Below are positions 45,901 through 54,694 of a stretch of DNA of 64,000 nucleotides, piece after piece. The position numbers and the translations under genes were made by a program. The first letter of the stretch is position 1. Each line of letters begins with the position of its first letter. Origin of the DNA: Liolophura sinensis (lineage: Eukaryota > Mollusca > Polyplacophora > Chitonida > Chitonidae); the NCBI RefSeq assembly GCF_032854445.1, contig NC_088300.1:79846101-79910100 (forward strand). Direction: 5' to 3'. The notes beneath the pieces were generated by a model, which did no database searches, was not told the DNA's origin, and saw nothing but the letters and a program-made list of their open reading frames with translations.

Positions 45901-48900
45901 ATCTGATCACAGAAAAGGTTTATATAGATTCATGAAGCGTTTTTTTCGTTTTCAGTTGCCCTCAATGTGTGTGCGCGGTACCTCCGGGTGAAGGTGTACA
46001 ACACAGACGTGAGCTGCTTAAACAAAACCTGCCTCGTTCTCGGCTTGCTCTCCGCATTCGGCCAGACCATGGTGGCGAACTTCGAGGTAGGGCATCGTCT
46101 TGCGGAATTTCATTTTTCATCCGTTGAAACTATGGGCACAGTTGTTTTACTCCGATCAATTGTAATATCTGATGGTTCAACCGATTAATATGGGGATTTT
46201 GTTAATAACTACTATTCGATATTCCACGCACGGTGCCTTCAACTTTTGCTTTGCAAAATATTAAACACTTTGAGTGGTGTGACTTGAACGGACATAATTG
46301 CACAGCTGATCCAGCTATCTAAATTCGTTGTTACGTTTGGTTCCGGCATCAATATAACTTAACTATAGCTGTCGGCCTGTATTATACCGATTCCTGTCAT
46401 TGGGGATTGTGGCCAGTGGCGATATATGTCAGATGATTCAGGGGAGAAGAGGGACGGAACAGACAGGCGTAGTGATACTGCATTACCCCTGTGTGTGTGT
46501 GTGTTGTGGGAGGGGGGGGGGGCTGTTTTCATCTTCTCCAGGATACAAACCGTGCAGTCCTTATATTATTATCCTGTGTTATTTACAGACAGTAGTGATG
46601 CGCGGACCGCACTACGTGGGGGCTGCCCTAGGTTTTGGGGTGGGGGGCATCTACTGTTGGATACAGACCGTCCTATCCTGGAGACTTCGCCACGAGTCTC
46701 GGATCACACGACACCTGGTTTTCTGGTCACAACTGCTCATCAGCGTCCTCATCTCGGTGTTTGCCATCACCTGTATCCTTTGCCTTCCGTTTAACCTAGA
46801 TGTATAGAGATGCTCAGTTCCACCATTATGAAAGCTCGGGTAATTGTGAAATGTTGTACGACCCCACCACCCAATCGACATTACAGATGCAATGCTCAGC
46901 CATAAAGGCTATTCCAGGTCAGTTCTCTCATGAAGAGCTGTCAGAAGCGCTGCTTATTCCAGACTTATACCTCACAGAGAAACCACTGAACCTCACAGCC
47001 TTCACTCCAAGTTTAGTATTTCCACACTGAGAAAAATAAACGAGTTATAAGTTAGTCACGTAACTAACTGGAATTAGTCACACATAAATTATTCATGTAA
47101 TTCATGAATAATTAGTCAAAGTAATTTATTATTCATGTAAATTAGTCAAATGACTCACTTGTCATACCCTCACATGACGCATGTATCGGTGTTTCACAAG
47201 TTAGCTAGTGTAGCGGACGTCGTAAATTATTGAGTACAAACTCAAAAATAAAAAGAAAATCATAGGATCCTGTAAATTCTTTTTTAGAGGCGCACTTTTA
47301 AAGGTGGGCCTTTCCTAGTAGCAAATGTGTATTCTAAACGTGAATGGCGCCAGAGTTAAGGTTTCCATTTCACCTGACCACCATTTCATTATTTCTTTTC
47401 CTTGATTATGCAAACAGTTTCCGTTTCCAAAATTATTTTCAAAGGTTATAAAAATGATGAGGCGAAGAATGAAGAGGTACGTACATTAGAAATGCCTAGT
47501 CTAGTGGACTTAGATTATGTCTGAAACATTGCATGTGTGAGAAGTGTAGTTGTATGGTCGAACTTTCTCCAAGTTATGTGCTGATACCCCTTCAGTTCAT
47601 AGTCTGTAAAATTTGAGGTCGTTTTTGCAAATTTTGCGTAAATGTCATAAATTTCATTGGTACTTGGTGAGATACCGTTGTCGGTAGTCAGGCAGAATAC
47701 ATGGGAGTTACAAACAAATGCAAGAGTGGAAATACCAGGCCCAAGGGTCACGAAGCAGTCTGGTTCTTAGGCCAGACTTTCATAACAATTTACCTGGCTA
47801 AAATTATAAGTTACTTTAACAGAATTGATTTGATACTAAAACTTGTCTTGTACTTTCCTGACCAAACAGAAAATCAGCCTATAAATTTAAGTTCAGGCAT
47901 AATGCCACAAGTTACGACGAAGTGTGACTTCAGACTATGACAAGTTCGTAATCCTATGGCCAGATATTTGATTTGGTATTCTTGTTGCACAGGGCCCCGT
48001 GCGGACCGCATACCTGACATCCACAGTCGCAGAGTGGTTACTAGCCATCTCCATCATGTTCTTCCTCCTGACCTACGTCCCCGAGTTCAGAAACGTCACT
48101 GTCAAACCGCCTTGTGTGGAGTGCGACTCGGTAAGGCCGGAACAGAACGGGGGCCAGTAACGTCATTCTAAAACTCAAGTAAAAAAAAAAAAAAACAACC
48201 TTTACGGACTTCGTAATACTGTGGTTGTCCGATTTACATCCATATAGAACGCCGTGAACAGGGTGACTAAATTCGGATATAAGGCAGCGTTATTATTTAG
48301 AGATATCAGAAAAATCATGACAGTATTAATTAGCTACATAGTAGAGAATTGCATTCCAGAATTCTTGTAGTATTCTTGTTGATTCTTTCACCCGTAGTAT
48401 GTGAACCGCCGAGGTCTTTTGGCGAAAACCCATTAAGTATTTATATTATTATTATACGTTAGAATGTTTGAGGTATGTAACAGGTAGCTCTTGTCTTTTC
48501 CATATTCCAATTGTGTGAATGTAATGGTGTTGCTACATGCATGCTTGCTAGTTTATTTCTTCCGCTCCTTGTCCAAAGTTGTGTGTGTTTCTAACTAGAT
48601 AAGTGAATGACACTGCCTGGTGCTCTGTATGGATTGGTCCCGTAGTGGGCGGGGCAAGGAGAGGACGTCCTCTGAAAACAAGTCATGTATATGGCTGCCG
48701 AAATAACAGAGCCGGTCTACGTCAACAAAAACTTTCTGGATAATGGTTCCCGCGGGGTTTTAATGAAACCTGTTATAATGACGGTGGATGCCAGTTCCAC
48801 AAAGCTTTATAAGGATTACCTAGGTTTTGACCAGTTTGACCCCCATCTATGTGGAGGACGTGTCCTCAGATGCTGACAAACAGAATACGGAGAGTATTCA

Positions 48901-49731
48901 ACGTCCTCGCGTCCAGGGTCTTACTTTGTGTTAAGTTCTTGCTTTGCATTCGGTTTTTGCTTTATATTCATTTTTAGCTTTAATTTATATTTGGTGTATT
49001 ACTTTCCCTGCATGTTTACCCCCAGCATCGCATGCTTACCCCCATGTTTACCCCCAGCATTGCATGCTTACCCCCAGCATTGCATGCTTACCCCCAACAT
49101 TGCATGCTTACCCCCAGCATCGCATGCTTACCCCCATGTTTACCCCCAGCATTGCATGCTTACCCCCAGCATTGCATGCTTAACCCAACATTGCATGTTT
49201 ACCTCCAACATTGCATGCTATCAGCAAGATAAACTTTGTATTTTCAGCATTGTTCATAGCTCTGCGGTCACTGGCAGGGAGCACACGCTGCGAAATATAC
49301 AGAGTGGAGCAAAAGTCTGGACCCATAGACAGTTTACTATATAACAATTCACAGTTTACAATAAGTGTTCGAACTAACTTCCACCTTCCTCCACGCACTT
49401 TCTTACCCAGGAGACACATGGTCTTTGCACGTTTCGAAGCATAGAGTTATTCCCTCTTATGGTTTTAATTTCTTGTGTGATGTTGTCTATTAGTGCTTTC
49501 ATTGTTCTTGGTTTGTTAGCATAAACCACAATTTCCTATGGGTCCAGACTTTTGCCCCCCCCCTGTATATCGCTGTTTGACGCTTTCACACCTCTTTATT
49601 TGCTGACAGTGTTGTTTATTGCTGTTTTGTTGTTGTTGTCGTTGTCCTAGGTGGGGAATGTAGCTGGTAGCAATAACAGATTGGACGTCGACTCTAAACT
49701 GATGGAGAAGAACGGAAATTCTAGTGTATGA
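42842..49731 (+). CDS. DRAM-like: DRAM-like autophagy-modulator membrane protein, complete eight-exon gene
   Basis: Exons are 42842-42924, 43549-43602, 44212-44279, 45956-46086, 46589-46772, 47418-47476, 47993-48130 and 49651-49731. Joined, they make a 265-residue protein; DRAM2 is about 266. All phases match. Recognisable blocks are GHVNPGFPYI, ERGIFGQLLN, LVLGLLSAFG followed by MVANFE, and TVAEWLLAISIMFF followed by LLTYVPEF, all in the order of the FRAG1/DRAM/Sfk1 family, with about six hydrophobic segments. Vertebrate DRAM1 and DRAM2 are lysosomal membrane proteins that promote autophagy. An in-frame Met at 42806 would add 12 residues, but GGCTTACAG before 42840 looks like an acceptor, so a 5' non-coding exon and the 42842 start are favoured. 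The exon 5 donor (CCT|GTATCC) is weak. Exon 3 is followed by an in-frame array of its own donor. Confidence 0.9.
43549..43602 (+). CDS. DRAM-like: DRAM-like exon 2
   Basis: 54 bases; AC+G completes Thr. It encodes YGVAAGLGHVNPGFPYI plus AG. HVNPxxPYI is a hallmark of DRAM proteins. Acceptor GTCTATAG, donor ATAAG|GTAAGA. Confidence 0.93.
43780..43941. repeat. 19-bp C-rich minisatellite in DRAM-like intron 2
   Basis: The unit is near ACCTTCCCGCCTGCCACAA, about nine copies with CTCTAACAA variants. It abuts an isolated exon-3-type repeat unit. Confidence 0.88.
43942..43970 (+). repeat. Orphan unit of the exon-3 splice-donor repeat, inside intron 2
   Basis: TTCTGCGTAAGTATGG then TACTCTGCTCAAT matches the 39-bp array unit found downstream of exon 3, including the GTAAGTATG donor. 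It lies about 240 bases upstream of exon 3 and fuses directly to the 19-bp array. Its exact limits at 43941 and 43970 are approximate. Confidence 0.85.
44212..44279 (+). CDS. DRAM-like: DRAM-like exon 3 (shortest form)
   Basis: 68 bases; AG+T completes Ser. It encodes YTGLKVPERGIFGQLLN and MGAIL plus C. Acceptor TAATTTCACAG, donor ATTCTGC|GTAAGTATG. With this donor the joined product LLNMGAILLALNVCARY aligns without a gap to the DRAM1 segment INFSAFLGAATMYTRY, so this is the ancestral exon end. Confidence 0.93.
44255..45545 (+). repeat. 39-bp array of exon-3 ends, each with its own splice donor
   Basis: The unit is CTGCTCAATATGGGTGCCAT, TCTGCGTAAGTATGATACT. By reading, 31 units: 23 keep GTAAGT or GTGAGT, five have GTAAGC, and three lost the site (TAATTATG). 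Three units carry an extra 12 bases (CTGAGTGCCATT), still a multiple of three. The exon 3 frame stays open from 44213 through the whole array to a stop at 45590-45592, reading MGAILRKYDTLLS per unit. Two minus frames are also open, so openness alone is not proof of coding use. Confidence 0.96.
45546..45955 (+). other. DRAM-like: Unique part of DRAM-like intron 3
   Basis: Contains the stop of the array frame at 45590 and ends in a T-rich tract with acceptor CGTTTTCAG. A short plus ORF at 45731-45991 overlaps exon 4 out of its frame. Confidence 0.6.
45956..46086 (+). CDS. DRAM-like: DRAM-like exon 4
   Basis: 131 bases; the incoming C completes CTT. It encodes ALNVCARYLRVKVYN, CLNKTCLVLGLLSAFG and MVANFE, matching DRAM LVLGLVGCFGMGIVANF. 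Donor TTCGAG|GTAGGG. Confidence 0.95.
46087..46588 (+). other. DRAM-like: DRAM-like intron 4
   Basis: Unique sequence with a GT run (about 46492-46504) beside a G run. Ends in the acceptor TTATTTACAG. Confidence 0.6.
46589..46772 (+). CDS. DRAM-like: DRAM-like exon 5
   Basis: 184 bases, phase 0 in, one base out. It encodes GPHYVGAALGFGVGGIYCWI and HLVFWSQLLISVLISVF, two hydrophobic segments. The donor T|GTATCC is weak but is the only one that keeps the phase to exon 6. Confidence 0.85.
46773..47417 (+). other. DRAM-like: DRAM-like intron 5
   Basis: AT-rich unique sequence; TTCATGTAATT-type short repeats near 47080-47150. No extra exon required by phase. Confidence 0.55.
47418..47476 (+). 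CDS. DRAM-like: DRAM-like exon 6
   Basis: 59 bases; T+TT gives Phe, then SVSKIIFKGYKNDEAKNEE. Donor GAAGAG|GTACGT. It fills the loop that precedes the VxxAxxEW helix in DRAM proteins. The loop is not conserved, so this rests on phase and splice sites. Confidence 0.75.
47993..48130 (+). CDS. DRAM-like: DRAM-like exon 7: last membrane helix
   Basis: 138 bases, phase 0 to 0. It encodes STVAEWLLAISIMFFLLTYV and PEFRNVTV, matching DRAM ICEWTVAFGFIFYFLTFIQDF. Acceptor GTTGCACAG, donor GACTCG|GTAAGG. Confidence 0.95.
48131..49009 (+). other. DRAM-like: DRAM-like intron 7, first part
   Basis: Contains GATTGGTCC and GGGCGGGGC near 48632-48657 (CCAAT-like and GC-box-like) just before a 63-residue ORF at 48685-48876 (MAAEITEPVYVNKNFLD). 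The ORF has no recognised family and may be chance. Confidence 0.4.
49010..49225. repeat. 20-bp minisatellite in DRAM-like intron 7
   Basis: The unit is ACCCCCAGCATTGCATGCTT, about ten copies. Each contains TTACCCCCAG, an acceptor-like motif on the transcript strand. Confidence 0.93.
49297..49568. mobile_element. Small non-autonomous DNA transposon (MITE), Tc1/mariner-like ends
   Basis: Left end TACAGAGTGGAGCAAAAGTC then TGGACCCATAG; the right end is its near-perfect inverted copy (CTATGGGTCCAGACTTTTGC then a C run and CTGTATA). The element is about 270 bp, has no transposase ORF, and TA dinucleotides flank both ends as expected for Tc1/mariner insertion. It sits in intron 7. Confidence 0.85.
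49651..49731 (+). CDS. DRAM-like: DRAM-like exon 8: cytoplasmic C-terminus and stop
   Basis: 81 bases after GTTGTCCTAG. It encodes VGNVAGSNNRLDVDSKLMEK and NGNSSV, then TGA at 49729-49731. Phase fits exon 7; the hydrophilic tail has no strong conservation. Confidence 0.82.
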   Translation: MGNVAGSNNRLDVDSKLMEKNGNSSV

Positions 49732-51282
49732 AATAAGACTGCCTCGGAGAGAAAAGCCATCTACCGTAGACTGCCAACACATGCCTAATTAGTTACAGTA
49801 ACGGTAGTCCACTCTCTGTTTGTTTACATTATAAGGGATTAATATATTTAACGTCTAAGGGATAGAAGTTTATTTATTGCTTTGAATGTGTTTTGTGTAT
49901 GTGCAAATTTTGCGTTTGTTCCATTTTGTAAAAAAAAAATATAAGGCTGAAAACGGAGAGAATATGGACATTGTCTCTGAAAATTGATTAGGTCGTGACA
50001 TGTTTTGGAATATCAGAGATTCAGATCATATTCGCCTGGATATTGACCTATATGTGATATTGACCTGTATGTATTAATCTGGGCCATACCTAGAGATCTG
50101 GCTTGAATATGCATATAGCTGAGATAGCTGGGTATAATTGGTAACGAGCAATGTGTTCAAATTGTTTACTTTGACGATGGATTATTTTCCTTTCATTTGA
50201 AATGCTATGCTTATTAGCTTCTGAACTACCTGGGTTTTATCTTGTTTAACAGTCGTGTGCACAGCTTCACTCTGTGTAAACCTTTATAACTGACCACCCA
50301 ATTCCACTATCATGTATTAACTCTCCCGTAAAAGGCGACAGTTCTCTGTGCTTTGTCGTTAGTCTCTTTTGCAGGATGGGCTTTTTTGGTATTGATTCAA
50401 CGTCGTTGAATCCTTGACCATATTCGGTATAGTTCCTATATTCTTGGCCTTTATATCTTTGTTCTGTCCTCCGGCCTGTGACACGTGTAAGTGGGTGGAG
50501 TGGGAGATTTACAACTTCAGAAATCAGGGCCGGGATTTTCTGCTAAACTAGAGCACATATTGGTGTTTCGTAGTGAATGAAAGTTACTTGCTCCATTGAC
50601 TGCACATGCCGTTAAGATTGTAACAAAACATAGAAATACGGAAAAGATAGGTTAAAATATATCTTCAATTTATTGCGCTCTCGATCCCACCATGGACAAA
50701 CATCAAAACATTGTATTTGTATACATATTTTGTGGTTTTCACCAATGTTTCATACATGTCATTTCCGTGTAATCAAACCACTGGTCATACATCATCAGTT
50801 TTATATTATTTGTACTCATTTCATGCGTTGTCTTTCTGTGGGAAAACTTGAAGTTTAGCGATTATTTAACCCGAATGTCTATGAATGGACGTTGCTCCTA
50901 TGTGATGACGTCAGCTCTATATAGTGCCATTTGTTTTTGTTAAACCAACTTTTAGTTTGCAGACAACGTGCATCAATTAATGTAATATTTTTAACTTTTA
51001 TGCTTTTAAACCCATGACAACCAACGCAATTCTGTCTCCAAAGGACAAAATGAAGTCACTATAAACATATTGCACATGGCATGACTTGCATCCAAGCGAA
51101 AGGAAAGATATGTATTTTGATAGAACAGTGGTTTTCTAAGAAAACTATATGGCGTTTGTGATTAGATCAGTGTATTTTGTATAACTTTGTTTGTATGTGG
51201 TTGTTTTGATAATTTGACTGAATGTCAACAGATTGATCGTTTAATATGTCATGTTATATGAAGTCATCTCATTTCAAGGGTG
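49732..51282 (+). other. Probable 3' UTR of the DRAM-like gene, then intergenic
   Basis: Unique AT-rich DNA with an A run at about 49930. The polyadenylation site is not resolved. Confidence 0.45.
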
Positions 51283-51388
51283 TGGTCGTGAGTTTTACCC
51301 GCTTTCCTCCCACCATAATGCTGGCCGCCGTCGTATAAGTGAAATATTCTTGAGTAAGGCGTAGAACATCAATCAAATAAATAAATAA
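51283..51388 (+). mobile_element. SINE family 1, 5'-truncated copy
   Basis: Carries TTTCCTCCCACCATAATGCT, GGCCGCCGTCGTATAAGTGA and a tail CAATCAAATAAATAAATAAG; only the 3' portion is present. Confidence 0.85.
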
Positions 51389-52380
51389 GTCGTTTCAAGA
51401 GTGCATGTGTATATTTATTACATACAAGAGCTATTCATTTGTATATTTGTATGGAGGTGTAGATGAGGGGTATAACCTGAACCAGACGTCCACTGTACGG
51501 CAGGTGTACGGCAGGTGTCGTGCACCTCACATGCATACAACATTGACCTACATTGTACTTACATGTCAGGAGTGCAGGGCCTACACGTCATGAACAACCA
51601 ATAAACCAAGTCTCATGCTCGAAATGAGTGCTGTTTCTGAGTCGTGCTTGTTTTGTTTTTTTTACTCGTATAGACTCTAACACTGAGCTCAAGATCGCCG
51701 AGGATAAACAGTTAATATTTATGCGTATAGAGTCAAAGGTCGAAGCAGTCGTCATATGACAGGCAGGCCGGTGATGCTAGCCAGAGTATAAACGGTGGCT
51801 CAGTACAGCTGAGCGGAATGCTGACGGACGGTTTACTGCGGGCTGACGTCTTCGTGCCCGGTATAATTAATGTTTAATTATAATAATCTGTGATAAACCA
51901 TTTTTTGTTGTAATTAAGTGTTTTGTTTTCGATATGCATGTATATGGAGATATCGAAAGATGTGTAATTATGTTAACAAAAATCGAACTTCAATCATTCA
52001 ATTTATATTCAACATTTGCTCTGACCAATATTCTACTCGAAGAGACATTTATAAAGGCTCAGCCTGTTTGGCAATCCAGCTGAATAATTAAAATTTGTTT
52101 GAATAAAATAATTAAGAAAAAAATCGGATAACATCTATTCCACACAACTTGTATAGCTTTTGGCGAAAATCAAAGAATTGAAAACACGTTAAGTGGCGGT
52201 CGCGACTTGGTGTGGTGACGCTCTGGCATAACCCGTAAGTGTCGCACTAGTATTTGCTGACACTTCTGAAAAGACGTGAACACTGACGAATTACGGCCCG
52301 ACACTGACGAATTACAGCCCGACGCCGCCATTAGTCTCGCCTCCGAACGTTATATTGTACACACAGTCGGAAAAAGTTCT
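51389..52380. other. Intergenic
   Basis: No supported gene or repeat. Confidence 0.5.
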
Positions 52381-52384
52381 AGTC

Positions 52385-52850
52385 AGACATCAGTGAGGTG
52401 TCCATCGTGTTGGTAGACCTGCCAAACATCAGTGAGGTGTCCATCGTGCTGGTACACTTGTCAAACATCAGTGAGGTGTCCATCGTGTTGGTAGACCTGT
52501 CAAACATCAGTGAGGTCTCCATCGTGTTGGTAGACCTGTCAAACATTAGTGAGGTGTCCATCGTGTTGGTAGACCTGTCAAACATCAGTGAGGTGTCCAT
52601 CGTGTTGATAGACCTGTCAAACATCAGTGAGGTGTCCATCGTGTTGGCAGACCTGCCAAACATCATTGAGGTGTCCATCGTGTTGATAGACCTGTCAAAC
52701 ATCAGTGAGGTGTCCATCGTGTTGGTAGACCTGTCAAACATCAGTGAGGCCTCCATCGTGTTGGTAGACCTGTCAAACATCAGTGAGGTGTCCATCGTGT
52801 TGGTAGACCTGTCAAACATCAGTGAGGTGTCCATCGTGTTGGTAGACCTG
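52385..52850. repeat. 39-bp minisatellite, twelve copies
   Basis: The unit is CATCAGTGAGGTGTCCATCG, TGTTGGTAGACCTGTCAAA. Both strands have open frames (VSIVLVDLSNISE and MDTSLMFDRSTNT). No exon context. Confidence 0.95.
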
Positions 52851-52954
52851 TATATAGAAGATAAGAACTTGGGGATCAGTGTGCACCAGACTCCACTGTG
52901 CGGGGATGCATGTCCTATATGAAGAGTGTTTGCATCAGCGTAAAGCTTTGTTCC

Positions 52955-53085
52955 ACGGACACGTCATTGCGTTTGTGATAGTCCAGACGAATGTCCCACG
53001 GACAAGTCATTGCGTTTGCGATAGTCCCGGCGAATGTTCCACGGACACGCCATTGCGTTTGTGATAGTCCAGGCGATTGTTCGAC
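52955..53085. repeat. 43-bp minisatellite, three copies
   Basis: The unit includes GCGTTTGTGATAGTCCAGAC and GAATGTTCCACGGACACGTC. Confidence 0.9.
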
Positions 53086-53259
53086 TCATTCGACTCTCAA
53101 AACACTGTGATCACCCATCAAAGAAACCGTACGGGTACTGGTATATGGACGATGAACTGCCTCATTTCAACGTGTATAATCATCTATAATGAAACGCAAG
53201 ATTTTCCGAAGGGCATGTAATTTAGTATTCACCCAAGCACCACACGGAACAACTTTTGC

Positions 53260-54215
53260 ACGGCTCAGCTTGTGAAAGTGTTCAGGCACCACACGCCGCT
53301 TTTGGTTTGTGAAGTGTACAGGCAGCTTTTGACCAGAGGAAGTGTACTGTGGCTTGTGGAAGTGTAGTGGTATATCCACGCAGGTTTTGGCTTGTGGATG
53401 TAGACAGCATCCTCCACGCAGCGTTTGAATTGTGGAAGTGTACTGGCAGTGGTACCTACACGCAGCGTTTGGCATGTGGAAGTACATAGCCTCCGCCATG
53501 CAGCGTTTGGCTTGTGGAAGTGGAAAGGCAGTGGTACCTACACGCAGGTTTTGGCTTGTGGATGTACACAGCCTCAGCCATGAAGCGTTTGATTTGTGGA
53601 AGTGTACAGGCAGTGGTTTGGCTTTTGGAAGTACATATCCTCCGACACGCAGCGTTTGGCTTGTGGAAGTGGAAAGGCAGTGGCACCATCACACAGCGTT
53701 TGATTTGTGGAAGTGTACAGGCACCTACACGCAGCGTTTGGTTTGTGGAAGTGTACAGGCTCTTCCACGCTTTTTTTGTGGATGTGTACAAGCACCTACA
53801 CGCAGCGTTTGGCTTGTGGAAGTGTACAAGCTCTTCCACACAGATTTTGGTTTGTGGAAGTGTATAGGCACCTACATGCAGCGTTTGGTTTGTAGAAGTG
53901 TACAGGCTCCTCCACGCAGATTTTGGTTCGTGGAAGTGTACAGGCACCTACACGCAGCGTTTGGCTTGTGGAAGTGTATGTACAGGCTCCTCCACGCAGA
54001 TTTTGGTTCGTGGAAGTGTACCGGCACCTACACGCAGCGTTTGGTTTGTGGAAGTGTACAGGCTCCTACACGCAGCGTTTGGTTTGTGGAAGTGTACATG
54101 CTCCTCAACATAGCGTTTGATTTGTGGAAGTGTACAGGCTCCTACATGCAGCCTTTGGTTTGTGAAAGTGTACAGCCTCCTACACGCAGCATTTGGTTTG
54201 TGGAAGTGTACATAC
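53260..54215. repeat. About 37-bp minisatellite, roughly 24 irregular copies
   Basis: The unit includes TTTGGTTTGTGGAAGTGTAC and AGGCTCCTACACGCAGCG. Unit length varies (35-45), and ORFs shift among frames on both strands. Confidence 0.92.
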
Positions 54216-54518
54216 TCAAACGCACACAAACTAATATCAAATACTGTGTTTATTTTACAATTAAACATGTGTTTCTTAACCATAACATAGTATCAGTTTA
54301 GAGTTGAAACAGATATAACATGTGAGCATTTGAAATGCTATAATAGAAACATTGTGCACTATTCGATGTCACAAATAACACGTAAAATTGCATAACCCAT
54401 AATACCATACATTAAGGCAGAAGTTAGTATCAGATTACACGTGAAAATCACAGAATCAACAAATTTCTCACATAAGCGTAATGATATAAATGCAAATGAC
54501 TAGATTTTACCAAGAACT

Positions 54519-54552
<34 letters not shown>

Positions 54553-54690
54553 ATTACCACATAGTGTTTCAAATAGTTGTTTAATTGCCAAGTGTACGCT
54601 ATATATCAGGTATGCTGTATCAGGTATCACTCTACTGGCTGTATTCAGATTTGGACCTCTGCTATAAAGATTGTGTTTATCAAGCTGAGC
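54216..54690. other. Non-coding, with a 31-base A run
   Basis: AT-rich sequence; uninterrupted A at 54520-54550. No retrogene body or target-site duplication was found next to it. Confidence 0.6.
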
Positions 54691-54694
54691 ATGC

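Noticed and set aside
54520..54550. Poly-A run as the tail of a processed retrogene
   Set aside because: No coding body precedes it and no flanking direct repeats were found.
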